Of a stretch of 9,955 nt of DNA, positions 1 to 6,769 are shown in pieces; within the stretch, counting starts at the first letter, position 1, and the number at the start of each line of letters is the position of its first letter. The stretch is from Coriobacteriales bacterium. GTDB taxonomy: Bacteria > Actinomycetota > Coriobacteriia > Coriobacteriales > UBA8131. The notes beneath the pieces are model-generated. The model did not search any database. It was not told the DNA's origin and saw nothing but the letters and a program-made list of their open reading frames with translations. The stretch is taken from positions 1 to 9,955 of the forward strand of contig JAITEK010000086.1 in NCBI GenBank assembly GCA_031282085.1, read 5' to 3'. The translations under genes were made by a program, and so were the position numbers.

Positions 1-677
1 TATTCGCCGGTTGGACGCCCGCGATAGCACCTGTCGTCACACAGGACGCGACCTATACCGCTACCTGGGAAGAACTGCCCGCTGTACCGACTCCTGGCTA
101 TAGCGTCATCTTCATACCGGGCGATCATGGTGACTTTGCTCCGGTGACCCATACGGGTGTCGCCAAGGGAGACAAGACGCCCGCGCCGCCTACGCCAAAG
201 GCCCATGTGGGCTGGCTGTTCGCTGGCTGGAGCCCGGCTTTGGCCTCAACGGTCACAGACGATGTCATCTACACAGCTCTCTGGACAGCGGATCCCGCCT
301 TTGCGCCCGCTCCCCCGACCGGACCTTCTGCGCCAGCTCCTGCTCCGGAGGAGATCATCATCAACAACAGTGCGCCTCCGGCACAGGCCGACCGTTACGT
401 CACCGTGACGGGAGCCGCCGCGCCTGTCGCAAGCTCATCGTCTGAGGACACCACGGCATCGCCCGCCGAGCGGGAAACCAGCGATACGGCAGAGGCGGGC
501 AACACGGAGCTTGCTGATGAGGAGACCCCGCTCGGCTCCGGGCAAGGTACAGAGGCGCAAACGCAGCCCCTCAGCATCTGGCTCGTCTTGTCGCTCATCT
601 TCTTTGCTCTGGTTGTGCTCATCGGCATACTGCTGCTCACGCGCCGTTCGCGTGAGGAGGAGGATGAGCTGAGGTAG
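1..677 (+). CDS. C-terminal part of a membrane-anchored surface protein with InlB-type B-repeats (5' end outside window)
   Basis: The reading frame is open from the first full codon at position 3 to TAG at 675-677, so this is the last 224 residues of a longer protein; the GTG at 144 is an internal Val codon. The end of one repeat (FAGWTP, then DATYTATW) is followed by a complete second one starting YSVIFIPGDHG, with FAGWSP and DVIYTALW, the signature of Listeria-Bacteroides/InlB B (Flg_new) repeats. Next come an Ala/Pro-rich segment, a Ser/Thr/Glu-rich stalk, DEETPLGSG, one hydrophobic helix (about residues 192-213 of the visible part, starting SIWLVLSLIFF) and the tail RRSREEEDELR. This fits a secreted protein held by a C-terminal transmembrane anchor; there is no LPXTG sortase signal. 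A role in adhesion is inferred from the family. The ligand and full length cannot be judged. Confidence 0.8.
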   Translation, partial: FAGWTPAIAPVVTQDATYTATWEELPAVPTPGYSVIFIPGDHGDFAPVTHTGVAKGDKTPAPPTPKAHVGWLFAGWSPALASTVTDDVIYTALWTADPAFAPAPPTGPSAPAPAPEEIIINNSAPPAQADRYVTVTGAAAPVASSSSEDTTASPAERETSDTAEAGNTELADEETPLGSGQGTEAQTQPLSIWLVLSLIFFALVVLIGILLLTRRSREEEDELR

Positions 678-693
678 TCTCGCGAGAATGGCC

Positions 694-772
694 GACGCCG
701 TTTTGCGGTGCTGTGCGAATCCGACGGCTATCGCTGCCGGGTAGGTTTTAGGACAAGCCCAAAACGACGGGC
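694..772 (-). repeat. Dispersed palindromic element, copy A (degenerate, reverse orientation)
   Basis: Read on the minus strand, 744-771 gives CCCGTCGTTTTGGGCTTGTC and onward, matching the first palindrome (P1) of copies C and D. Its stem TTTTGGG/CCTAAAA around the loop CTTGT pairs with one G-U. The following minus-strand bases keep the spacer landmarks CCGG, CAG, CCG, GGA.TC and CACA. The second palindrome (P2) is recognisable near 694-711 (ACCGC..CGGCGT) but imperfect. It starts 17 bases after the stop of the surface-protein gene. Confidence 0.55.
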
Positions 773-799
773 AAAAAAACGATACGACGACCCCCCTTT

Positions 800-828
800 C
801 GCAGGGCGCCCCGAACAGGCGCCCTGCG
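800..828. terminator. Perfect 11-bp hairpin, probable transcription end of the surface-protein gene
   Basis: CGCAGGGCGCC (800-810) pairs perfectly with GGCGCCCTGCG (818-828) across a 7-base loop. There is no U-run on either side, so it is not a textbook intrinsic terminator. GC-rich hairpins lacking a U-tract are nevertheless common at gene ends in high-GC Gram-positives. Its position between the surface-protein gene and the rimP promoter fits a terminator or an mRNA 3'-end stabiliser. Confidence 0.5.
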
Positions 829-869
829 TGCCCTACCGGGCGTGTTTATGGGCGGCGGGCAAATGGCAC

Positions 870-898
870 TGGTCAGGGGGTGAATTTTGTGGTATAAC
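870..898 (+). promoter_or_regulatory. Probable main promoter of the rimP-nusA-infB operon (extended -10)
   Basis: TATAAC at 893-898 is preceded by TG one base upstream (TGGTATAAC), an extended -10 element. TGGTCA at 870-875 lies 17 bases upstream and matches the -35 consensus at 4 of 6 positions. Transcription would start near 905, giving a leader of about 150 nt before the rimP GTG. It is the best housekeeping-type promoter visible upstream of the operon. Confidence 0.65.
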
Positions 899-905
899 AT
901 CTTGA

Positions 906-929
906 GCGTTCTCGCGTGGCGACGAACGC
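906..929 (+). promoter_or_regulatory. 5'-terminal leader hairpin of the rimP operon mRNA
   Basis: GCGTTCT (906-912) pairs with AcGAACGC (922-929) with one bulged C. The stem continues as CGC (913-915) with GCG (919-921) around the loop GTG. It begins essentially at the predicted transcription start, so it could protect the 5' end of the mRNA or belong to a leader regulatory structure. It is followed by GGGTTTCTTGTT, only moderately U-rich. Confidence 0.5.
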
Positions 930-967
930 GGGTTTCTTGTTGCTCTGCAATGGTTGTTCATGTTGTT

Positions 968-1000
968 GAGGAAGTGGGCTTTGTCCCGCTTTCTTTTGTT
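968..1000 (+). terminator. Intrinsic-terminator-like hairpin in the rimP-nusA leader (candidate attenuator)
   Basis: AAGTGGG (972-978) pairs with CCCGCTT (985-991) around the 6-base loop CTTTGT, with one G-U. The stem can extend outward with GAGG and UCUU to about 11 bp. The descending arm runs straight into TTTCTTTTGTT (990-1000), so this has both parts of an intrinsic terminator. It lies downstream of the predicted promoter and 57 bases upstream of rimP, where termination would silence the whole operon unless overcome. Confidence 0.6.
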
Positions 1001-1014
1001 AGTAGGCCGGTTGA

Positions 1015-1032
1015 GCGCGCTTGTGAGCGCGT
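1015..1032 (+). promoter_or_regulatory. Small GC hairpin between the attenuator and the rimP ribosome site
   Basis: GCGCGC (1015-1020) pairs with GCGCGT (1027-1032) around TTGTGA: five G-C pairs plus one G-U. It leaves the GAGAGG ribosome site (1045-1050) free. I see no clear alternative pairing with the terminator arms, so its role is unknown. Confidence 0.35.
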
Positions 1033-1056
1033 CCGACGAGAGGCGAGAGGTAAAAC

Positions 1057-1566
1057 GTGCGAAGCGAGAGGCATCAAAAGCTCATAGACGCGCTGGAAGC
1101 AGCGGCGGCTCAGCATGGCCTGGAGCTTGTAGACGTTGAGCTGAGCGGCACCGGCCGCATGCGCGTTGTGCGGGTATTCCTTGAGCGTGAGGGTGGTATC
1201 GGCATCGACGAGCTGGCCGCGGCGAACCTCTGGGTCGACGAGACGGTTGAGGCCAATGAGCCGTATACGGGCGCGTACACCCTTGAGGTCTCATCGCCGG
1301 GCATCGACCGCCCGCTGCGTACACTTGCGCATTTCGCGCGTTTTGTGGGCGAGGAGGCACGGCTTGTGACCGAGCCTCTCGACGGCCGCGGTAAGTGGAC
1401 CGGCATAGTAGTCGGAGTTGAGGGCGAGGACATCTTGCTCGAGGTAGACGGCGAGACGCGCCGCATACCGCACGGGAAGATACGGCACGCCCACCTGAAG
1501 GGGCGCATCGAATTCAACAAGGAGCGTAAAGAAGAACGCGAAGAAAGGACCGAGCATGTCATCTGA
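1057..1566 (+). CDS. rimP: Ribosome maturation factor RimP
   Basis: RimP binds the free 30S subunit and assists its late assembly in the cytoplasm. The 169-residue product is slightly longer than the usual 150-160. The N-terminal domain opens with a helix and GLELVDVEL (21-29), then FLEREGGIGIDEL (41-53), the family's GGI.ID segment. The hallmark LEVSSPGIDRPL lies at 76-87, followed by the SH3-like C-terminal domain (about 95-150, with GRGKWTGIVVG and IPHGKIRHAHL). The last 17 residues are very charged (KERKEEREER). The GTG at 1057 is chosen because GAGAGG sits six bases upstream and the N-terminus then matches the family. It is the first operon gene, and its last 11 bases overlap nusA, suggesting translational coupling. 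Confidence 0.95.
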   Translation: MRSERHQKLIDALEAAAAQHGLELVDVELSGTGRMRVVRVFLEREGGIGIDELAAANLWVDETVEANEPYTGAYTLEVSSPGIDRPLRTLAHFARFVGEEARLVTEPLDGRGKWTGIVVGVEGEDILLEVDGETRRIPHGKIRHAHLKGRIEFNKERKEEREERTEHVI

Positions 1567-3091
1567 GCTGATGGCCGCCCTCGAAGCGTTGGCGGCTGAG
1601 AAGAACATCGACGAGATCTACCTGCTGGAGAGGCTGGAGCAGTCGCTTGCGAAAAGCTACGAGAACATCCTCAAGCTCGACTGGGATGCTCGCGTCACCA
1701 TCAACCGCGAGACGGGCAACATCTACGTTTACGAGATGGTACCCGTTGGCGAGCCGGACGAGGAGACGGGCGAGTACGCCGAGTTTGAGGAACGCGACGT
1801 GACGCCGCGCGACGTGAGCCGCATCGCCGCCCAGAACGCCAAGAGCGTTATCCTGTCCATCGTGCGCGATGCGGGGCGCCAGGCCATCTTCACCGAATAC
1901 TCGGATCGCAAGGGCGAGCTGGTCACGGGCACCGTTTTGCAGTCCACGCCGGACTTCACCATCATCAAGATACGCGATGGGGTAGAGGCCGAGCTGCCGC
2001 ACTTCGATGTGAAGCGCCACCCGGGTGAGCGCAACGAGAAGCCCACCAACGAGCACTATCGTCACAACCAACGCCTCAAGTCGCTCATCATCGAGGTTCG
2101 CGACCCCAACATCCTTGAGTCGAGCACGCGCAACGAGACCACCCGACCCTCCATCGTGGTGAGCCGTACGCACCCCGACCTCATCCGCCGTCTCTTTGAG
2201 ATCGAGGTGCCGGAGATATATGACGGCATCGTTGAGATAAAGTCCATCGCCCGTGAGGCGGGCGCGCGCTCCAAGGTTGCTGTTTCCTCGCGGGAGAGCA
2301 ATCTCGACCCCGTCGGCGCCTGCGTAGGCCCCAAAGGCTCACGCGTGCGTATGGTGGTTGAGGAGCTGCGCAATGAGCGCGTCGACGTCATCCAATACGA
2401 CGAGAGCCCGGGCGCCTTTGTGGCAAACGCGCTTTCTCCGGCCAAGGTGACCAATGTCATCGTGGACGAACGCACGCATTACGCCACCGTCATCGTGCCG
2501 GACGACCAGCTTTCGCTGGCCATCGGCAAGGAGGGCCAAAACGCGCGTCTAGCCGCGCGCCTGACGGGCTGGCACATCGACATCAAGAGCTCGTCGCTGA
2601 TGAGCGAGCTGCCCACGGTGGTAACGACGCTCTTTGACGAGGAGGAGCCCAGCGACGAGAGTGAGGACGGACGCTGCGAGTACGTCTCGCCGGATGGCAT
2701 CCGCTGCCGCAACCACGCGCTGCCGCATTCGCACTTCTGCCGTCTGCATGAGAACACCATTCTGGGCGAGACGACTGACGAGATCGAGGACATCCCCGAC
2801 CTTGCTCAGGCGGCTCGCGCGGTGGAGGCGGCCATTGCCTCCGAGGATCCCTTTGAGGCTTTGTCGGCAGGCGAGAGCGACCAGGAGGTCGTGCATGAGG
2901 TGCGTGAGTCGGTCGATCTGGCACAGGATACGCTGGCGACCGATGACGACGAGTTCTTAGAGGACGAGTTCAAAGAGGCGACCGACGCCATCGAGAAGGG
3001 CGCGGCTGCCAAGGCGGACGCCGGCGCCAAGAAAACCAGCCGTGCGAAGAAGACCGGTACCACCAAGGCAACCGGTCGCGGCAAGGCGTAA
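1556..3091 (+). CDS. nusA: Transcription elongation/termination factor NusA with long Cys/His-containing C-terminal extension
   Basis: NusA binds RNA polymerase and nascent RNA and modulates pausing, intrinsic termination and antitermination. Its 511 residues comprise the polymerase-binding domain (about 1-115), S1 domain (about 118-190), KH1 (about 205-285, with AREAGARSKVAV at 232-243 and DPVGACVGPKGSRV at 251-264) and KH2 (about 290-350, with IGKEGQNARLAARLTGWHID at 323-342). This core ends near 350. The remaining 160 residues are unusual: a cluster C374, C384, H387, H391, H393, C395, H398 in the pattern C-x9-C-x10-C-x2-H, resembling a small zinc-binding module; an acidic region (400-480); and a Lys/Ala/Thr-rich basic tail. 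E. coli-type acidic AR repeats are not recognised. ATG 1556 has AAAGGA six bases upstream and overlaps the end of rimP. Confidence 0.96.
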   Translation: MSSELMAALEALAAEKNIDEIYLLERLEQSLAKSYENILKLDWDARVTINRETGNIYVYEMVPVGEPDEETGEYAEFEERDVTPRDVSRIAAQNAKSVILSIVRDAGRQAIFTEYSDRKGELVTGTVLQSTPDFTIIKIRDGVEAELPHFDVKRHPGERNEKPTNEHYRHNQRLKSLIIEVRDPNILESSTRNETTRPSIVVSRTHPDLIRRLFEIEVPEIYDGIVEIKSIAREAGARSKVAVSSRESNLDPVGACVGPKGSRVRMVVEELRNERVDVIQYDESPGAFVANALSPAKVTNVIVDERTHYATVIVPDDQLSLAIGKEGQNARLAARLTGWHIDIKSSSLMSELPTVVTTLFDEEEPSDESEDGRCEYVSPDGIRCRNHALPHSHFCRLHENTILGETTDEIEDIPDLAQAARAVEAAIASEDPFEALSAGESDQEVVHEVRESVDLAQDTLATDDDEFLEDEFKEATDAIEKGAAAKADAGAKKTSRAKKTGTTKATGRGKA

Positions 3092-3130
3092 GGGCCGAGG
3101 AACGCGGAGAGGCGTACAGGGACAGGCAAC

Positions 3131-3445
3131 GTGAGACAGCTGACGCAACATACGCACAGCCCGTGCGCAAAGACGCGCAAGGAACCCCTGCGCTCGTGCG
3201 TCGCCTGCCGCCAAACGAACGACAAGCGCGCGCTCATCCGGTTTGTGCGCACGACTGCCGGTGAGGTGCTTTGCGACCCGACGGGTCGGCAGGTTGGGCG
3301 TGGGGCCTATCTCTGCGGCGAGCAGCGTTGTTTTGAGCTTGCGCAGAAGAAGCGCCTGCTCGACCGGGCGCTCAGGGCCAAGTTGAGCGAGGCCGATTAC
3401 AGGCGTTTAGAAGATGAGTATGCCGCCTTGAGCGGTGAGAGATAG
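3131..3445 (+). CDS. ylxR: YlxR-family RNA-binding protein (RnpM-type)
   Basis: This is the small protein found between nusA and infB in many Gram-positives. The family folds as an RNA-binding domain, and a B. subtilis member has been reported to bind RNase P RNA and modulate it (name RnpM). The 104-residue product has PLRSCVACRQ (19-28), ALIRFVR (34-40) and GRQVGRGAYLC (52-62) followed by C67 and a basic helix (QKKRLLDRALRAKL). CVxCR is the actinobacterial form of the N-terminal motif, and C23/C26/C62/C67 could bind metal (inference). The GTG start has only a weak AGG site; the first 16 residues precede the conserved domain, so the exact start is uncertain. It lies 39 bp after nusA and 18 bp before infB. 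Confidence 0.9.
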   Translation: MRQLTQHTHSPCAKTRKEPLRSCVACRQTNDKRALIRFVRTTAGEVLCDPTGRQVGRGAYLCGEQRCFELAQKKRLLDRALRAKLSEADYRRLEDEYAALSGER

Positions 3446-3463
3446 GGTTTAGGAGCTGGGAAT

Positions 3464-6322
3464 ATGGCGAGCATACGCGTCCATGAATTAGCCAAAGAAT
3501 TTGGGATGGAGTCCAAGGAGTTCCTCGAGCGCTTGCTTGAGATGAAGGTTCCGGTGAAGAACCACGCCTCGACGCTCAACGACGCCTATGTCGACCGTAT
3601 CCGCAAGCGGCTTGCCCCCGAGATGGCCGAGCGCGCCGCTGCTGCCGAGGCGCAGCGTGTTGCCGAGGAAGCCGAGCGCGCCGCCGAAGAAGCCCGCGTC
3701 CGCGAGGAGGAGGAAGCCGCCCGCAAAGCCGCGGTGGAGCAGGAGCGTGCGCTGCGCGAGAAGGAGCGTCAGGAGCGCGAGGAGCGCGAGGCCAAACTTC
3801 AGGAAGAAAGCGAGCAGAACGCAGCCGAGCAGGCGTCAGCCGAGGCAGCCGAACTGCTTTCTGCCGCGGAGCGTGAGGAGCACACGGAACATCAGGAGAA
3901 GGTCGTCCCGCGTTTCAGCGGCCTGCTCTCGCAGATAGAAGCCGAGAAAAGCCGTCTTGAGGCCGAGAAGGTACTCAAGCGCGAGCAACGTTCGGCTGCT
4001 CATCCGACCAAGGGTAGCGCGGGTGCACCGACGGCTCGTGGTGCGGCCAAGGGCGCCGGTGCGCAGGGCGGCGCAGCAACGGGCGACGAGCGCACCGCCG
4101 CCGCAGCCCAGCCGGGCGAGCTGGGCTCCAGTGACCAGCAAGCTCTTGCTGCAACGGCCGAGGGCGTTCCCGCGGTCTCGTCTGCCGATGGCGCTGTCGC
4201 TCCCGCCCAAGCTCAAACTCCGCAATCCCGGCGCAAGGCCGCTGACGCCTCCTTTGAGGAGGAGGGCACGCGCTCCAAGGGTAAGGGCAAGGGCCGTGGC
4301 CGTGTGCGGGAGGACCATCATGTCCCCGCCTACGACGCCGACACCTACGTCTTTGATGATGATGCGGCCGAAGATGATCGCTATCGGCAGATGGCCGTGC
4401 AAGCCGAGCAATTCCAGCGTGAGCGGGTGCTTGCCGAGGCCCGCGCCGCCGTGGAGGCCGCCTCGGGTGAGGGTGAGGGTCGTCGCCGCAAGCGCAAGGA
4501 GAAGCGCGTTGCCGAGGCCAAGGAGAAGGCCGAGCTTGAGGCCATCGAGAAGGGCATCGACCCCGAGCTTATCTTCGATGAATCGGTGTTGCAGATAACC
4601 ACGGGCGTTACCGTTCAGGAGCTTGCCGACGCCCTGCACACCCCGTCTAACGACATCGTCAAGCGGCTGTTTTTGCTGGGCACGCCGCTCACCGTTACCC
4701 AGACCATGAACGACGAGCTGGTAGAGCTTATCGCCGATGACCTCGGCCGCAAGATACGCATCATCTCGCCGGAGGAGGAGTACGCCGTTGTCTTTTCCGA
4801 CACGCCTGAAGACCTGGAGCCGCGGCCACCCGTGGTTACCGTTATGGGCCACGTCGACCACGGCAAGACCTCGCTGCTCGACGCCATCCGCGAGACGGGC
4901 GTTGTGGCAACCGAGGCCGGCGGCATCACCCAGCACATTGGCGCTTCGGTCGTTGAGATCAAAGACCACCAGATCACCTTTATCGACACCCCTGGTCATG
5001 AGGCCTTTACCGCCATGCGCGCGCGTGGTGCGAAGGTCACCGACGTGGTAGTGCTCGTTGTCGCAGCCGATGACGGCGTTATGCCGCAGACCGTTGAGGC
5101 TATCCATCATGCTCATGCCGCCGGTGTGCCCATCGTGGTCGCCGTCAACAAGATAGACAAGGCTGGCGCCACGCCCGACCGTGTGCGGCAGGAACTCAGC
5201 GAACACAGCATCATCCCTGAGGAATGGGGCGGGCAGAATATGTTCGTCGACGTGAGCGCCAAGAAGCGCATCGGCATCGACGATTTGCTCGAGACCATCC
5301 TGCTGCAAGCCGATGTGCTTGAGCTCAAAGCCAACCCCAAGGTGCTGGCCTCCGGCTTTGTCATTGAGGCAAAACTTGATAAGGGCCGTGGCCCCGTAGC
5401 CACCGTCCTCGTGCAACGCGGGACGCTCAAGGTGGGTGATACGGTGGTTGTGGGCACTTCCTACGGACGCGTCCGCGCGCTTGTGAACCCCAAGGGTGAA
5501 ATCGTTGAGGTCGCCCGGCCCGCCGATCCTGTGGAGATACTCGGCCTGAACAGCGTGCCGGACGCGGGCGACGAGTTCCGCGTGTTCTCCGACGAGCGCG
5601 ACGCACGCAACCTCGCCGAGGACCGTGCGCTGCGCAAGCGCCTCGCTGAGCACCGCAAGGGCCATATGTCGCTTGAGGATCTGTTCGCCCGCATCGAGGA
5701 GGGCAAGATCTCCGAGCTGAATCTCGTCGTCAAGGCCGACGTGCAAGGCTCCATCGAGGCTTTGCAGGACGCGCTCGACAAGATGGATCAGTCCGAGGTC
5801 CGCATCAACGTCATCCACTCAGCCGTCGGCGGCATCACCGAGACCGACGTCACCTTGGCGGCCGCCTCCGACGCCGTCATCGTGGGCTTTAACGTGCGCC
5901 CGCAGCAGAAGGCCAAGGCGCTTGCAGAGAAGGAACGGGTCGAGATCAAGACCTACCGCGTTATCTACCAAGCCATCGACGACATCAACGCCGCGCGGGT
6001 CGGCCTGCTCAAGCCCGAGATTGTGGAGGAGGACACCGGCTCGGCCGAGGTCCGCGAGCTGTTCAAGGTACCCAAGGCGGGGACGGTGGCCGGTTGCATC
6101 GTCGAGGTGGGCGAGATCAGCCGCGACGACCGCCTGCGTGTCGTGCGCGACGGCGCCGTTATCTACGAGGGCGTGATAGCCTCGCTGAGGCGCTTCAAGG
6201 AGGACGTCAAGAGTGTGCGCGCCGGCTATGAGTGCGGCATCGGCATTGAGGGCTTCCAGGACGTAAAGGTCGGCGACGTCCTTGAGGGCTACACCATAAA
6301 GGAGATCGCCCGTGAAGGCTAG
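3464..6322 (+). CDS. infB: Translation initiation factor IF-2
   Basis: IF-2 is the GTPase that places fMet-tRNA on the 30S subunit and promotes 50S joining. The 952-residue protein starts with an IF2_N module (1-50, IRVHELAKEFGMESKEFLER). A Glu/Ala/Arg-rich, probably coiled-coil stretch (50-175) and a low-complexity Ala/Gly and Lys/Gly linker (175-370) follow. A second IF2_N module (about 377-430) carries GVTVQELADALHTPSNDIVK. The GTPase domain has all G motifs: GHVDHGKT (462-469), GGITQHIG (486-493), DTPGHE (508-513), NKID (562-565) and SAKK (598-601). Domain II and the C1/C2 domains (including VKADVQGSIEAL and YECGIGIEGFQDVKVGD) complete it to EIAREG, so it is intact. ATG 3464 is preceded by AGGAG at eight bases. 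Codon bias in this gene produces a long antisense open frame, treated as a shadow. Confidence 0.98.
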   Translation: MASIRVHELAKEFGMESKEFLERLLEMKVPVKNHASTLNDAYVDRIRKRLAPEMAERAAAAEAQRVAEEAERAAEEARVREEEEAARKAAVEQERALREKERQEREEREAKLQEESEQNAAEQASAEAAELLSAAEREEHTEHQEKVVPRFSGLLSQIEAEKSRLEAEKVLKREQRSAAHPTKGSAGAPTARGAAKGAGAQGGAATGDERTAAAAQPGELGSSDQQALAATAEGVPAVSSADGAVAPAQAQTPQSRRKAADASFEEEGTRSKGKGKGRGRVREDHHVPAYDADTYVFDDDAAEDDRYRQMAVQAEQFQRERVLAEARAAVEAASGEGEGRRRKRKEKRVAEAKEKAELEAIEKGIDPELIFDESVLQITTGVTVQELADALHTPSNDIVKRLFLLGTPLTVTQTMNDELVELIADDLGRKIRIISPEEEYAVVFSDTPEDLEPRPPVVTVMGHVDHGKTSLLDAIRETGVVATEAGGITQHIGASVVEIKDHQITFIDTPGHEAFTAMRARGAKVTDVVVLVVAADDGVMPQTVEAIHHAHAAGVPIVVAVNKIDKAGATPDRVRQELSEHSIIPEEWGGQNMFVDVSAKKRIGIDDLLETILLQADVLELKANPKVLASGFVIEAKLDKGRGPVATVLVQRGTLKVGDTVVVGTSYGRVRALVNPKGEIVEVARPADPVEILGLNSVPDAGDEFRVFSDERDARNLAEDRALRKRLAEHRKGHMSLEDLFARIEEGKISELNLVVKADVQGSIEALQDALDKMDQSEVRINVIHSAVGGITETDVTLAAASDAVIVGFNVRPQQKAKALAEKERVEIKTYRVIYQAIDDINAARVGLLKPEIVEEDTGSAEVRELFKVPKAGTVAGCIVEVGEISRDDRLRVVRDGAVIYEGVIASLRRFKEDVKSVRAGYECGIGIEGFQDVKVGDVLEGYTIKEIAREG

Positions 6323-6327
6323 GTTAT

Positions 6328-6356
6328 CGTCACTCCGGGTTTATCCCGGAATCCAC
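6328..6356 (+). repeat. Dispersed palindromic element, copy B (first palindrome only)
   Basis: CGTCACTCCGGGTTTATCCC plus GGAATCCAC lies six bases after the infB stop. TCCGGG and CCCGGA form a perfect 6-bp stem around the loop TTTAT. Compared with copy C (TCTGGG/CCCAGA) the third pair has changed from T-A to C-G on both sides, a compensatory change. The spacer and second palindrome of copies C and D are not recognisable here. It occupies most of the infB-rbfA gap, the widest gap in the operon. Confidence 0.6.
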
Positions 6357-6391
6357 ATGGGTGCGTACAGGTAGAGTGAACAGGTGTTGAG

Positions 6392-6769
6392 ATGAAACAG
6401 ACGCCACAATCGCGTAGGCTGAACGAGGCCCTCCGGGCGGAGCTCGCGAACATACTCCTTCTGCAAGTCTCCGACCCGCGTCTCGCGTTCGTAACGGTCA
6501 CCGGCGTTGAAGTCTCGCGGGATCGAAGCGTAGCGAACGTCTACGTGGCCGCCGACGTGGCGCATTACGAGGAGGTAGAGGCCGGGTTGGCAAGCGCGAA
6601 AGGGCGCATCCGCACCCTGCTCGGACAGTACCTCAACTGGCGCGTAGTGCCTGATCTGCGCTTCCATCTCGACACAAGCATCGACGAGGCGCAGCGTATC
6701 AGCCACGCACTCGCGGAGGTTCCTGAGAGTCTGCGGATTCCCAAGGACGAGGAAGGATACCCGTTATGA
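6392..6769 (+). CDS. rbfA: 30S ribosome-binding factor RbfA
   Basis: RbfA is a KH-like protein that binds the 5' helix region of 16S rRNA and assists late 30S maturation and cold adaptation. The 125-residue product has family landmarks throughout: RRLNEALRAELANILL (8-23), VSDPRLAFVTVTGVEVSRD (26-44), ANVYVA (48-53), ASAKGRIRTLLGQYLNWR (67-84) and PDLRFHLDTSIDEAQRISHAL (87-107). ATG 6392 has AGGTG five bases upstream; the family N-terminus starts at about this point. It follows infB by 69 bp, with repeat copy B in between, and its final TGA overlaps the next start as ATGA, so the next gene is probably translationally coupled. Confidence 0.94.
   Translation: MKQTPQSRRLNEALRAELANILLLQVSDPRLAFVTVTGVEVSRDRSVANVYVAADVAHYEEVEAGLASAKGRIRTLLGQYLNWRVVPDLRFHLDTSIDEAQRISHALAEVPESLRIPKDEEGYPL

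Noticed and set aside
678..1056. A tRNA gene ahead of rimP, as metY in E. coli
   Set aside because: No cloverleaf, T-loop GTTCRA arrangement or acceptor stem could be found on either strand.
708..1087. Two small + strand open frames in the intergenic region before rimP
   Set aside because: They run through the palindromic element, the 11-bp hairpin, the promoter and the leader terminator; composition is non-coding and there is no good ribosome site.
1559..2173. Minus-strand open frame opposite the start of nusA
   Set aside because: It mirrors the nusA codon pattern, with no motif and no promoter or ribosome site.
3836..5818. Very long minus-strand open frame (660 codons) opposite infB
   Set aside because: infB is an unmistakable IF-2 on the + strand. 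The antisense frame follows from GC-rich codon bias, has no recognisable domains and is Leu/Gly/Val/Asp-rich as expected of a shadow.
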